A stretch of DNA of 64,000 nucleotides from Streptomyces noursei ATCC 11455 (GCF_001704275.1 NZ_CP011533.1:1240001-1304000); one strand, 5' to 3'; shown: positions 19,214 through 28,038, numbered from the stretch's first letter. Made by a program: numbers and translations. Notes: generated by a model from the letters alone, not told the origin.

Positions 19214-19879
19214 GGATCGGTCGGGCTGGGCGGCAACGGCCAGTTCACCCGGCTGTCCGCCCTCGACCGGATCGCCGCCACCGAGCGCCGCCCCTGGAAG
19301 CGGGGCGCCCTGTTGGAGGACTACGAGCTGGGCCTGCACATGATCCTGGCCGGCTTCCGGCTCACCCACCTCTCCGACACCTGGGTCTCCCAGGAGGGCC
19401 TGCCGCACCTCCGCCGACTGCTGACCCAGCGCACCCGCTGGGCCCAGGGCAGCCTCCAGTGCGTCCGCTACGCCCCGCGCATCGTCTCCTCCCGCCACTA
19501 CAGCGGCCGGGGCGTGCTGGAGACGCTCTCCACCTCCGGCCAGCCGGTGGCGCACCTGGTGACGCTGGGACTGACCGTGGCACTGCTGGTGCTCGGCGGA
19601 TTCGGCGCGCTGACGCTGGGGCCGCTGGGGCCGATCCTGGCGGAGCTGGCCATCGGCCCGTTCCTGCTGTGGGGCCCGGTCTACCGTCGCGACCACGCGC
19701 CGGAGGCGTCCCGGCTGACGGCCCTCCTGTGGGGCGCCACCCGGTGGCTGTACGCCTACCACCTCTTCGTGGTGTCGGCCCGCGGGTTCGTGCCGATGCT
19801 CCGGGGCCGCAACGGCTGGGCCAAGACCCGGCGCAACGCGGAACCGGTGACGGACGGTCCGGTGGCCCGGGAATCCTGA
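19214..19879 (+). pseudogene. C-terminal half of a family-2 glycosyltransferase, fused to the kinase remnant
   Basis: 222 residues reading in frame from the kinase remnant. It begins GSVGLGGNGQFTRLSALDRI, has the acceptor-site EDYELG and the QRTRWAQG (QxxRW) motif of processive GT2 enzymes, then three to four membrane helices (VAHLVTLGLTVALLVLGGF onwards). The N-terminal nucleotide-sugar half with the DxD motif is absent, so activity is not expected. The in-frame chimera of 402 residues starting at 18671 is open, so a hybrid protein might be made, but both parents are incomplete. Confidence 0.75.
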
Positions 19880-20036
19880 CCGGCGCTCAGGCACCGCCGT
19901 CTCACCAGCTGGACGTGGAACTGATCACATAGAGAGCGGGGAATGGGCTCGACATGATTGGGTAGTCGGGCGCCGGCGGCGCGCACCCATGTCCGGCTGC
20001 CGCCGTCTGCCCGATCGATTTTCAGGAGAGTCACCG

Positions 20037-20210
20037 ATGCCCGCCCCCGTCCCCGTACCCGCGCCCGCCCCAGCGAGCGGTTCACCGATCTACGAGAGCC
20101 TGGTCTCGAAACACGGCGACGTGGTCGCCGAGAGCCGCCGCGCCGCGCAGGAAACCCAGCGGGAGGCCGACCGGTTGCTGCACTTCGCCCCGCGCGACGG
20201 CCGGGACTGA
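20037..20210 (+). CDS. Small hypothetical protein with Pro/Ala N-terminus
   Basis: 57 residues. Function not recognised. The ATG is preceded by CAGGAGAG at good spacing. A PAPVPVPAPAPA tract leads into a charged helical part, SPIYESLVSKHGDVVAESRR and onwards, which looks protein-like. Monocistronic. Confidence 0.55.
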   Translation: MPAPVPVPAPAPASGSPIYESLVSKHGDVVAESRRAAQETQREADRLLHFAPRDGRD

Positions 20211-20673
20211 CCCCACCCCGGAGGCCGGGTCGGAGCACCCGCCCGACCCCGCCCTCCGACCACCACCGAAGGCTCCACCACCGATGGTGCTTCTTCCGAC
20301 GGCCCCTCTTCCGAAGGCGCCTCTCCCGAAGACGTCCCTTCCGCATCGCTTCCGACGTCATCGCTGCTGACGCCATCGCATCCGAGGTCATCGCTTCCGC
20401 CGGTTCTTCCGCGCGATATCCCGCGCGCGGGAATCGTCCGCAATGGCGACGCGGGAATTCTCCGCCGTTACGCCGACCGCGGCGCCCCTCACCCGTACGA
20501 GCGCCCGTTCCCGCCACCGCGATCGGGAAATCACCGCCCCGTTCTCCGGACAATCCCCGCCGCGTGCCCTGCTCGCCGCATTCCGGCACCCAACCCGAAT
20601 GGACAATCCGGGCCTATCTCGCCACGTCGCAATTCTCGACGGCGTCCGTGCAGGAAAAACCCCGGGCAGAAAA
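20211..20673. other. Gene-free interval rich in short imperfect repeats
   Basis: About 460 bp without a credible gene. From 20290 to 20410 there are recurrent CTTCCGA/CATCGCTTCCG-like units giving acidic Ser/Glu-rich shadow peptides on the minus strand. I see no ribosome site or family resemblance. Confidence 0.4.
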
Positions 20674-20715
20674 CCCCGCCCCTCCTCCGGCATGCGCGCC
20701 GAAGGAGGGGCGGGG
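20674..20715 (-). terminator. Strong hairpin after the secreted repeat protein
   Basis: Stem CCCCGCCCCTCCT / AGGAGGGGCGGGG of 13 bp, extendable by CGG/CCG past one mismatch, 16 bases downstream of the minus-strand stop at 20731, followed on that strand by T-rich sequence. Confidence 0.8.
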
Positions 20716-20730
20716 ATGTACGGGGGAAGG

Positions 20731-21108
20731 TTAGTTGTCCTCCTCCGGACCGTTCACCACCTTGCCCTCCTTGCCGCTCATTCCTTCCTTGCCACCCATG
20801 CCGCTTTCCTTGCCGCCGCCCTTGCCGCCTTCCTTGCCACCCATGCCGTTTTCCTTGCCGCCTTCCTTGCCGCCCATACCGCCTTCCTTGCCCCCCGCGC
20901 CTTCCTTGCCGTGCTTGCCCTTCTCCGAGTCCTCGTCACCGAAGGCCCAGCGGTAGCCGGCGCCGTCGTTGTTCACGTCCTGGAAGTTCATGGTGGCGGT
21001 GTTCTGCACGCCTCCCGTGTAGTCGTCGTCGGCGACGGCGGTGCCGACGGGGCCGAGGAGGGCGGCCGAACACAGGGCAGCAGTGGTGAGAGCGGTGCGC
21101 ATACGCAT
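20731..21108 (-). CDS. Secreted low-complexity GGKEGG-repeat protein
   Basis: 125 residues. A Sec signal peptide (MRMRTALTTAALCSAALLGP up to AVA) is followed by DDDYTGGVQNTATMNFQDVN and then a long Gly/Lys/Glu repeat built from GGKEGGMGGKEGGKE-like units. The underlying DNA is a CTTGCCGCC-type tandem repeat, so length may vary by slippage. Start at 21108 has CGGAG upstream; the in-frame ATG 54 bases before would spoil the signal peptide. The repeat character recalls the tails of the secreted proteins at 31256 and 44010, although the N-terminal domains differ. Function unknown. Confidence 0.75.
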   Translation of the reverse strand: MRMRTALTTAALCSAALLGPVGTAVADDDYTGGVQNTATMNFQDVNNDGAGYRWAFGDEDSEKGKHGKEGAGGKEGGMGGKEGGKENGMGGKEGGKGGGKESGMGGKEGMSGKEGKVVNGPEEDN

Positions 21109-21393
21109 GCTGAGCTCCGAAATATCGTCGGGGTCGCTGGGACGTGGAATCCATGCCACCAATTTCCGGCCATCACGCCCCGTTTCACCCGCTCGGCGGT
21201 TCGGCCCCCCGGCGATTCGCAGCAGGCCGGCGCCATCCCGCTTAAGATGCGCGGCGACAACCCGGCGGCGGCATCACCGCTCTCCCCCACCGAGCCGAAT
21301 ATCGGGCCTCTTCTCGGCACGGAAGGCGCCGCCCCGACAAAGGGCGACGCCTTCCGTTCCACATCGAATTGAGCGGACCTCTCAAGCCCCCGT

Positions 21394-21490
21394 CAGCGAA
21401 TCGGCACCCCGCCGGCGTCCGGGCGACGACCAGCCACCGGATCTCCCCGATGCCCTCGAAAATGGTGCGGTCGTGGCGTCGCCGTGCAGG
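21394..21490 (-). pseudogene. Relic of an acyl-CoA dehydrogenase 3' end (diverged att-site copy)
   Basis: About 97 bp align with the last ~32 codons of the acyl-CoA dehydrogenase gene at 56516. Shared stretches include TCGGCAYCCC, GACCAGCC and CTCGAARATGGTG; by eye roughly three quarters of bases match. One base is missing in the middle, shifting the frame, and the rest of the gene is absent. It is best read as an old integration-site duplication. Confidence 0.65.
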
Positions 21491-21658
21491 GAGCCCCCCC
21501 GGAGCTCTGGCCGTCGAGCCCGCCCCGTCTCGCGGTACGTGGCGGCGCTGCGCGCCCCCGCCGAGGGCGTGGCGTCCCGATCAGAACTGAGATTGCACAT
21601 CGGCCAGTTCGGGGCCGACGAGCAGGACCCGCAACCTGTTTCCTGGTGGCCCCACCTA

Positions 21659-21820
21659 GGGCGCTTCTGATGGATCTCCGCGGCGTCGCGGCGCCTGGCA
21701 CGCACGCTCGCCGCGTTGCCGAGATGCCCCCATAGCTCCGCTATGAAGACATCCCGGCGCCTTGCGATCGCACACACCAGGCGCCGCTCCTTCTTCCACG
21801 GAGATCCATCAGAAGCGCCC
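21659..21820. mobile_element. 162-bp MITE-like element with 22-bp terminal inverted repeats
   Basis: The ends GGGCGCTTCTGATGGATCTC(CG) and its exact complement at 21799-21820 form a perfect 22-bp inverted repeat. The 118-bp interior has no gene. No clear target duplication is visible. Non-autonomous transposition by a full-length IS with the same ends elsewhere in the genome is inferred. Confidence 0.65.
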
Positions 21821-22023
21821 CAGCCGAGCAAGTGGCTGATGCCGCCGTGGCCGTCCGTGCCGTTCCAGACCACGGCCGCCAGCCAGATCGGGAACCAGGA
21901 CACCCGCTCCGGCAGGAAGGCGGCGGCAAGGGGCCAGACGACGGGCAGGGCGACGAACGGCAGACAGCAGCACCAACCGTTCCTGGACGTAGCAGCAGGC
22001 TGCGGCGTCGAGTTCGCGGACAC
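21821..22023 (-). pseudogene. Small membrane protein fragment interrupted by the MITE-like element
   Basis: From a GTG at 22023 the frame reads two hydrophobic stretches (WCCCLPFVALPVVWPLAAAF and WFPIWLAAVVWNG) then DGHGGISHLLGW before running into the 162-bp element. The sequence beyond the element offers only a short continuation (RLRVLLVGPELADV) in another frame. Function not recognised. Confidence 0.35.
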
Positions 22024-22169
22024 CCGGCGAAGGCAGGCTCCTGAACCCCCTGCACCCCCTCCAGCCCCTTCCGTCTGGGCGCCCTACTCCATGGCGACCA
22101 TCGCGGCCGAGGACGTGCGGACAGCAGTCGGAGTCGGCTGTCTCGTGATGATCCGAGGGCTCGACTGGT

Positions 22170-22703
22170 TCACGCCTGGTACTCGGTGAGGTCGATGGCG
22201 TGCACGCGCAGCGGAAAGCCGTGCACCGGGTGGGTCGTCTCGCGCTCCAGCACCATGCCGAGCTTGCGGATGACGTTCTCGGAGGCGGTGTCCCCCGCCC
22301 GACTGATGCTGATGACGCGGTCAAGGCCGCGGTCCTGGAGCGCGAACTCCAGCGTGGCCTGGGCGGCTTCGGACCCGTATCCCTGGCCCCAGAACTGTGA
22401 GCCGAGCCGCCAGCCGATCGCCACGGCGGGTCCTACCTCCGGCAGGAACTCAGGCACGTACAGCCCCGTGAAGCCGGCCAGTTCCCCTGAGGCCAGCAGT
22501 TCGACGGCGAAGAGCCCGAAGCCCTCCTCGTCCCACTCCTCCTCCCACCGCTCGATCGCCTCTGCCGTGTGGTCCAGGTCGCGCACCGAGCCGTCGTCGA
22601 CCCAGCGCATGGCCCGAGGGTCTGCGTTGACGTCGGCCATGGGCACGAGGTCGTCGTCGTGCCAGCGACGAAGGAGGAGGCGGGGGGTGCGGATCTCAGT
22701 CAT
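22170..22703 (-). CDS. GNAT-family N-acetyltransferase (RimJ/RimL type)
   Basis: 177 residues. TPRLLLRRWHDDDLVPMADV at the N-terminus and IGWRLGSQFWGQGYGSEAAQ (acetyl-CoA pyrophosphate loop) followed by SENVIRKLGM are the family marks. Substrate unknown. GGATGGG lies before the ATG at 22703; another in-frame ATG is 9 bases upstream. First intact gene of the older island. Confidence 0.88.
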   Translation of the reverse strand: MTEIRTPRLLLRRWHDDDLVPMADVNADPRAMRWVDDGSVRDLDHTAEAIERWEEEWDEEGFGLFAVELLASGELAGFTGLYVPEFLPEVGPAVAIGWRLGSQFWGQGYGSEAAQATLEFALQDRGLDRVISISRAGDTASENVIRKLGMVLERETTHPVHGFPLRVHAIDLTEYQA

Positions 22704-23127
22704 GGCACCCATCCTGCCGAAGGCAAGGGACTCGTCGGTAATCGGCACTCGCCGGACTGCCGCACCCGGTGCCACCGAACCCAACCACTGGCCCCAGTCC
22801 CTTGGCCCCCGAACGTCCCCGCTGCGGTCGCGGGAGATCCGCTGCCGCCGCCCACAAGTCCCCTTCACCCAAAGGGCGTTGACGAGCAGCCGCCAGGCCC
22901 GCGGCCTAATGGAGCGGGGAAGCCCCGCCGGACCTCTCGACCTCGCCCAACCGGCCACCCGGGTGCAGCTTGACGGGCTGGGTGCCGAGGGCGCCAGGAA
23001 GTTGCACGAAATTGCACGAAGTTGCACGGGCAGGTCCGTTCGGGCCGGATATGCATGGATATCCCTGTAGCCCGAGCCTGGTTCTTAATCACTGGGACTC
23101 CACGCCGATGCGTTCGATCATGGGTGG
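22704..23127. other. Intergenic region with iteron-like repeat
   Basis: About 420 bp without a gene. It contains promoter space for the GNAT gene on the left and the VOC gene on the right, and the three 10-bp direct repeats at 22998-23027. Confidence 0.45.
22998..23027 (+). repeat. Three tandem 10-bp repeats GAARTTGCAC
   Basis: Units GAAGTTGCAC, GAAATTGCAC, GAAGTTGCAC follow each other without spacer, about one DNA turn apart, 100 bases upstream of the VOC gene start. A protein could bind the same face three times, so an activator or repressor site is possible. Confidence 0.75.
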
Positions 23128-23583
23128 ATGACTGGCTTCTACCATGTGTGTTTCGTGGTCCCCGACATCGAGCAGGCGATGCGGGACTTTCAGCGTTCGG
23201 CCGGGGTCGAGTGGAGTGACCCGGTGTCCGACCGGATGGGCGAGTGGGACTACCGCATCGTCTTCAGCACGGGCGGGCCACCGTTCATTGAACTCATCAC
23301 CGGACCCACAGGCAGTCCCTGGGACGCGTCGCACGGCGCCAGGTTCGATCACATGGGCTTCTGGTCCGGCGATGTGGGGCAAGGATCCCGGCGCCTGGAG
23401 AAGGAAGGCATGCCCGTGGACTTCTCGGGCTGCCCCTACGGTCGACCGTTCGCCTATCACCGCATGGACAGCATCGGGACCCGCATCGAGCTCGTCGACG
23501 TCAGTCGGCAGACCGCCTTCCTCGACAAGTGGCATCCAGGCGGGGAAGCCATGCCTGCCATTGACGAGGACTCCAGAGACTGA
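23128..23583 (+). CDS. VOC/glyoxalase superfamily protein
   Basis: 151 residues with two beta-alpha-beta modules. Metal-ligand positions are visible: His in FYHVCFVV, Glu in FIELITGP, His in FDHMGFWSGD and Glu in RIELVDVS. This resembles the methylmalonyl-CoA epimerase/glyoxalase branch rather than a resistance dioxygenase, but substrate is not predictable. Confidence 0.85.
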   Translation: MTGFYHVCFVVPDIEQAMRDFQRSAGVEWSDPVSDRMGEWDYRIVFSTGGPPFIELITGPTGSPWDASHGARFDHMGFWSGDVGQGSRRLEKEGMPVDFSGCPYGRPFAYHRMDSIGTRIELVDVSRQTAFLDKWHPGGEAMPAIDEDSRD

Positions 23584-23850
23584 GCGTGCGCGGGCTGCCC
23601 CGGCTCGGCGTCTCGCGACGTCTCCAACGTGAACCCTCACCCGGGGATGCGCCGGGCGCGAGGACGGCTCTCGCCCCCTGCTCCTCGGCCCGGCGCGCCT
23701 GGCGGCCGACTGGCGCGGCGCCGTACGGATGGCCTGCTGCTCAACGTTCGGCTACCAGGCCGACGCGGCGGCCCGAAGGGCTCGCCGATGGGCCGGGGCG
23801 GAGGTCGATTCGGCCGATCCGGGGAAGTGCCGTAGAGTTCCTCTTGCCGA

Positions 23851-23924
23851 CGCGGGGTGGAGCAGCTCGGTAGCTCGCTGGGCTCATAACCCAGAGGTCG
23901 CAGGTTCAAATCCTGTCCCCGCTA
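23851..23924 (+). tRNA. Initiator tRNA-fMet (CAT)
   Basis: 74 bases without encoded CCA. Arms fold cleanly: acceptor CGCGGGG/CCCCGCT with a mismatch at 1:72, D arm around AGCTCGGTAGCT, anticodon stem CTGGG CTCATAA CCCAG, and T arm GCAGG TTCAAAT CCTGT. The unpaired 1:72 position and three consecutive G-C pairs of the anticodon stem mark it as initiator rather than elongator. A 15-bp terminator follows. Confidence 0.95.
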
Positions 23925-23931
23925 CTCGCAT

Positions 23932-23964
23932 GTGAAGGCCCGGTGGTTTCCACCGGGCCTTCAC
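23932..23964 (+). terminator. tRNA terminator
   Basis: Perfect 15-bp stem GTGAAGGCCCGGTGG / CCACCGGGCCTTCAC with a 3-base loop, 7 bases after the tRNA. Confidence 0.85.
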
Positions 23965-24012
23965 TGTTCGCGTTCCCATGGAGGCGCGCCCGGCGCCCAG
24001 CGATCAGTCTGG

Positions 24013-24387
24013 TCAGCTCGCAGTCGGCGCGCCCTCGGACGCATCGCCGTCGCGCTGCCGCCCGGGTGCGGGCTCACCGACACCCATGTTGCGGATCACC
24101 GCACGCAACAGTCCCGGGAACCGCTCCTCGAACTCGTCGGCGCGCAGCCGGGCGCTCTGTTGCTGTCCCTGGTGACTGCGCCAGATCAGTCCGCACTCGC
24201 GCAGGACGCGGAAGTGGTGCGAGGCATTCGACTTACTGATGCCGAGGTCGTTGTAGATCACCGAGCATTCGGTCTCGCCGCGCTCGGCGAGCAGGGCGAC
24301 GATCCCCAGCCGCAGTGGGTCGCTGAGCCCGTGCATTGCCTGGGCGAGGCTGACGTTGGCCAGTTCGGCGTGAAACCTGTCGCGCAT
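24013..24387 (-). CDS. ArsR-type winged-helix regulator
   Basis: 124 residues. MHGLSDPLRLGIVALLAERG and the recognition helix GISKSNASHHFRVLRECGLI are ArsR features. No Cys pair for metal binding is in the usual helix-3 place, so it is more likely a redox- or drug-responsive type. Divergent from the MFS gene at 24452, with only 64 bp between the starts, so it probably represses that gene and itself. Start 24387 chosen over the in-frame ATG 27 bases upstream for family length. Confidence 0.88.
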   Translation of the reverse strand: MRDRFHAELANVSLAQAMHGLSDPLRLGIVALLAERGETECSVIYNDLGISKSNASHHFRVLRECGLIWRSHQGQQQSARLRADEFEERFPGLLRAVIRNMGVGEPAPGRQRDGDASEGAPTAS

Positions 24388-24451
24388 GCCTACGACCCTA
24401 CTGCCACGGATCACCCTTCCAAAGGTTCAACGACTCTTGTACCGTCGGACC

Positions 24452-25678
24452 ATGAATCCAAGGATCTACCTCCTGGCCCTTGGCACCTTCACGGTCGGAA
24501 CCGAGGGTTACGTGATCGCCGGGGTTCTCCCCGACGTCGCGCACGACCTCCAGTCGACCGTGTCGATGTGCGGGCAGATGGTCACGGTGTTCGCCGTCGT
24601 CTATGCCTTGGCGGGCCCGCCCCTGATCGGCCGGTTCCAGCACGTACCGCCCAAGAAGCTCCTCATCTGGGCGGCCGTCGGCTTCGCCGCCGCCAATGTG
24701 CTGGCCGGCCTCGCCCCCGATCTCGCCACCCTGGCCGTGGCCCGCGTCCTCGCCGCGCTGGGCGCCGCCCTCTTCGCCGCGCCCGCCGCCGCTGCCGCCG
24801 CGGCGCTGAGCAAACCCGAGGAGCTGCCCCGCGCGATCGCCGTCACAGCCGGCGGCAACGCGATCGCCCTCACCCTCGGCGCTCCCCTTGGCACGGTTGT
24901 CGGCGCGGCCCTGGGCTGGCGGGCCTCCTTCGGCTTCGTCACGGCCCTCGCCCTGGTCACCGCCGGCTCCCTCGCCGCGTGGCTTCCGGACGTCCCCAGT
25001 ACCAGGGTCGCCACGGCCGGACGGCTCAACCTGCTCAACCGCGGCGCCGTCCGCTGGGGCCTGGTCACCACGTTCGGCCTGTTCCTGGCCGCCTACACCA
25101 TGTACACGTACCTCTCCCCCATCGTGCAGCGCTCCACCGGCCTGGGCAGCACCGGCGTGGCCGCCCTGATGATCGTGTTCGGCGCGGGCGGATTCACCGG
25201 CGGCCGCCTCATCGGCCCGGTCCTCGCACGGCATGCGCTGGCGAGCGTCCTGCGCACGGCACTGCTGCTGGTCACCGCCCTCCTCGTGGTCCTGACGCTC
25301 TTGACCGTCGCGCACCTGCACACGGTGGCGCGAATCACCGCTTTCCCCCTCCTGTTCGCCTTCGGCATGGCCTGGTGGTCGGGCGGCATCAGCCAGCAGA
25401 CGCGCCTGGCCGGCCTCGCCCCCGAACAGCGCTCCCAGGCTCTCGGCCTGCACTTCTCCGCCCAGTTCCTCGGCGTCGCCATGGCCGGCGCGCTCGGCGG
25501 CGTGACCCTGTCCACGGCCGGACCGGCAGCCGTGCCCGCCGTCGCGGCAGCGATCGCACTCGCCGCCCTGGTGACCGTGCGCCAGGTGGTGCCGGTAGCC
25601 AGTGCGCCCCACAACGGCGCACGGACAGCGGCGACTTCCACCACCCTCACGGCCCCGGATCCGGCCGGCGCGGAGTAA
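24452..25678 (+). CDS. DHA1-type MFS drug efflux transporter
   Basis: 408 residues, about 12 membrane helices. MNPRIYLLALGTFTVGTEGY is the usual start of the AraJ/CmlR-like DHA1 group, with VPPKKLLIWAAVGFAAANVL for loop 2-3 and GGNAIALTLGAPLGTVVG for the antiporter motif C in helix 5. The paired ArsR regulator suggests inducible export of a small toxic compound. Confidence 0.9.
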   Translation: MNPRIYLLALGTFTVGTEGYVIAGVLPDVAHDLQSTVSMCGQMVTVFAVVYALAGPPLIGRFQHVPPKKLLIWAAVGFAAANVLAGLAPDLATLAVARVLAALGAALFAAPAAAAAAALSKPEELPRAIAVTAGGNAIALTLGAPLGTVVGAALGWRASFGFVTALALVTAGSLAAWLPDVPSTRVATAGRLNLLNRGAVRWGLVTTFGLFLAAYTMYTYLSPIVQRSTGLGSTGVAALMIVFGAGGFTGGRLIGPVLARHALASVLRTALLLVTALLVVLTLLTVAHLHTVARITAFPLLFAFGMAWWSGGISQQTRLAGLAPEQRSQALGLHFSAQFLGVAMAGALGGVTLSTAGPAAVPAVAAAIALAALVTVRQVVPVASAPHNGARTAATSTTLTAPDPAGAE

Positions 25679-25841
25679 CGCCGAACGCACACCGTCAGGT
25701 CACGCCCGGACCCGGCGACCTGCCGCACGGCCTGAAGGGCGACCTCCTGGGCGGCCGCGGCCGCCTGGGAGCCGTCGGGTTCTCCGGCGGCCAGGCTGCC
25801 GCAGCGGCCGCGCCACCTCCCGTACGGGAACGCGTCGTTGG

Positions 25842-27458
25842 TCAGTGGCGGGCGTCCCTGCGGGGGCGCTCCAGGGTGAAGGTGTCCACGGGGGTCAGGT
25901 CGCCGTAGGGGCCGTCGAAGGTGTAGTAGGTGACGTGGATGCGGGTGCGGCCGGTGCGGTGGTCGCCCGGGTCGACATCGAAGGCGGCGAAGCCGTGGGT
26001 GTGCACGCGGTCCTGGACGGCGCGCCAGGGGGCGTCCTCGGTGACGAAGATCGCCTTGCGGTGGCGGCCCTCGGCCTCCTTGGCCAGGTCGACCACGACG
26101 CGCCCCTTGGGCTCCTGGAACAGGTCGTCCTGGGTGGTGGCGAAGTTCCCGCCGCCTCCGATGATCATGTGGACCGTGCCCTTGCCGGTGTCGGCGACAT
26201 CGGTCCTGGTGGACACCGGGACCGGCGTACGGGCCTCGTTCGGCATCGCGCCGCGGACCGGCAGCGAGCGCTCGTAGTAGTGCTCATGGCCGCACAGCAC
26301 CAGATCGACCCCGTACGCGTCGAAGAGCGGGCCCCATGCGGTGCGGATGCCGACGTCGCTGCCGCTGCCACTGCGGCTGCTGGAGATCATCGGGTGGTGC
26401 ATGAAGACGACGATCCAGTCGATCCCCGCGTTGCCGCGTGCGGCCTTCAACTCCCGTTCCAGCCACTGTCGTTGTGCCCCGCCGGAGTAGCCGCGCACAT
26501 AGGTGTCGCCGGTGTCCTGGATCGCCACGTCGTCGTTGGCCAGGCTGATGAAGCGGACCGCGCCGACCGTGAACGCGTACCACAGGCCCCGGGTCTCGGG
26601 GGCGGTGCCCGACGGACCGGGCAGGGTGAAGTAGGTCTGGTAGCCGGTCAGCCCCAGGGGGCCGTTGCCCTTCTCGTTCTCGCCGTTGCCGACACACGGC
26701 ATCCACGGGCGCAGCCGCGTCGACCGGCTGTTGCCGATGAACCAGTCCGCCCAGGTCGCAACCCGGTCCTGGCCGAAGAGGCCGGCCGCGGAGGCGTAGC
26801 ACAGGTCGCCGTTGACCAGGTTGAACAGCGGTCCGACCCGTTCCACCGCGGCCACGATGTCGGCGGCGGCGGGGCTGCCGGCCTGGCTGCTGGTGTAGAG
26901 CGGGAAGCGCCCCGAGGGTGACGGGGCGCCGCCCGCCGGCCAGGTGACGACCCGGCGCAGGTTGGGCGCGCCCTGGTCACCGAAGCTGGTGAAGGTGAAA
27001 GCGGTACGCCCGCGCGGCGCCGTGGTGAACGCACCGGTCTCCGGCGCGGTGCCGTCGTGCCCGGCCGAGTACAGATAGGTGGTGTCCGGCCGCAGTCCGG
27101 TGAGGCGGGCGTGGTGGACGTACACCTCCTCGCGGCTCAGTCCGTCGCGGTAGGTGCGGGTCTCGGCGTCGACCACGCTGCCGGCGCCTCCGTCATGGGT
27201 GCCCAGGCGCACCTGCGGGCGGCGTACGGAGCAGGGACTGATCCAGGAGACCGTCATCTCGGTGGCGGGGTCGGCCCCGAACTGGAGGTGCAGGCCGGTG
27301 ACGCCGGGTACGCCGAGGCGGCCCGGGGTACGCGCGAGCAGGGGGTCCGGACCGGGCCGCGCCGGGCCGGCGGCCTCGGCACTCCCCGCGGTGCCGAGGG
27401 CGCCGGCAGCCACGGCAGCCGTCGAGCCGGTCAGGAGGGATCTGCGTGCGATCGACAT
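25842..27458 (-). CDS. Tat-exported purple acid phosphatase-like metallophosphoesterase
   Basis: 538 residues. MSIARRSLLTGSTAAVAAGA is a twin-Arg signal. A fibronectin-like PAP N-domain (about 50-150) precedes the catalytic part with the dimetal motifs FGDQG, NGDLCY, GNGEN, MHHP and GHEHYYERS. The enzyme would release phosphate from esters outside the cell, often under phosphate limitation; I did not find an obvious PHO box in the 250 bp upstream. It is longer than minimal PAPs but usual for actinobacterial ones. Confidence 0.92.
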   Translation of the reverse strand: MSIARRSLLTGSTAAVAAGALGTAGSAEAAGPARPGPDPLLARTPGRLGVPGVTGLHLQFGADPATEMTVSWISPCSVRRPQVRLGTHDGGAGSVVDAETRTYRDGLSREEVYVHHARLTGLRPDTTYLYSAGHDGTAPETGAFTTAPRGRTAFTFTSFGDQGAPNLRRVVTWPAGGAPSPSGRFPLYTSSQAGSPAAADIVAAVERVGPLFNLVNGDLCYASAAGLFGQDRVATWADWFIGNSRSTRLRPWMPCVGNGENEKGNGPLGLTGYQTYFTLPGPSGTAPETRGLWYAFTVGAVRFISLANDDVAIQDTGDTYVRGYSGGAQRQWLERELKAARGNAGIDWIVVFMHHPMISSSRSGSGSDVGIRTAWGPLFDAYGVDLVLCGHEHYYERSLPVRGAMPNEARTPVPVSTRTDVADTGKGTVHMIIGGGGNFATTQDDLFQEPKGRVVVDLAKEAEGRHRKAIFVTEDAPWRAVQDRVHTHGFAAFDVDPGDHRTGRTRIHVTYYTFDGPYGDLTPVDTFTLERPRRDARH

Positions 27459-27716
27459 GTAACACCCTTACATGGGAGGAAAGTTGCTCGGTTGCACCTT
27501 AGGTGTGACCGACCGGGCCGCAGCCAGTCGATATCGCCCGCGCCCGCGCTCCCCGAGACATCGTCGGACTCCCGGGTGCCGCCGCCGAGACAGTCCCCGC
27601 CGGTCGTCTCGGCCGGGACAGGGTGGGCGAGTTGACGCTTGTCGGCCCGTCTCACGCCGGCGACCGTGGAACAGGGACGGCCCTACGGTCCCCACCCGCT
27701 GGGAAGCGAGGCTCCT

Positions 27717-27910
27717 GTGATCACAACTCTGCCCACGACGATGCGGGCGGCGCGATACACCCGCTACGGCCCATCGGACGTACTGGAGGTCCGGGAGGTC
27801 CCGACCCCCGCGCCGGGCCGAGGCGAGGTGCTCGTGAAGGTCTGTGCGACGAGCGTCAATCCGGCCGAGGCGAAGGTGCGGGCGGGCGCGTTTCGACTCA
27901 TGTCCGGGTT
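27717..27910 (+). pseudogene. 5' fragment of a zinc-independent MDR oxidoreductase
   Basis: A GTG at 27717 with GAGG upstream begins TMRAARYTRYGPSDVLEVRE and VNPAEAKVRAGAFRLMSG, the first 60 residues of a quinone-oxidoreductase-like protein. The remainder of about 260 residues is missing. At about 27910 the sequence changes to the end of a TetR gene in another frame, so a deletion has joined two genes. Confidence 0.75.
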
Positions 27911-28038
27911 CCCTGTTCGTACAGACCATCACGTGGTGGCTGGAGAACGAACGCCCTCTCTCCCCACGGCAGATCGCCGCCCATTCGGCTCGGCTCGCCC
28001 TGGCCGTCATCGCCGAGGCGAACAACGACCAGGGTTGA
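27911..28038 (+). pseudogene. 3' fragment of a TetR regulator
   Basis: The frame reads LFVQTITWWLENERPLSPRQ and ALAVIAEANNDQG before a stop, the typical C-terminal helix of a TetR-family ligand domain. The helix-turn-helix portion is absent. Confidence 0.6.

Noticed and set aside
20090..20443. Minus-strand acidic Ser/Glu-rich open frame
   Set aside because: No ribosome site, repetitive composition from simple repeats, and no continuation of a known domain.
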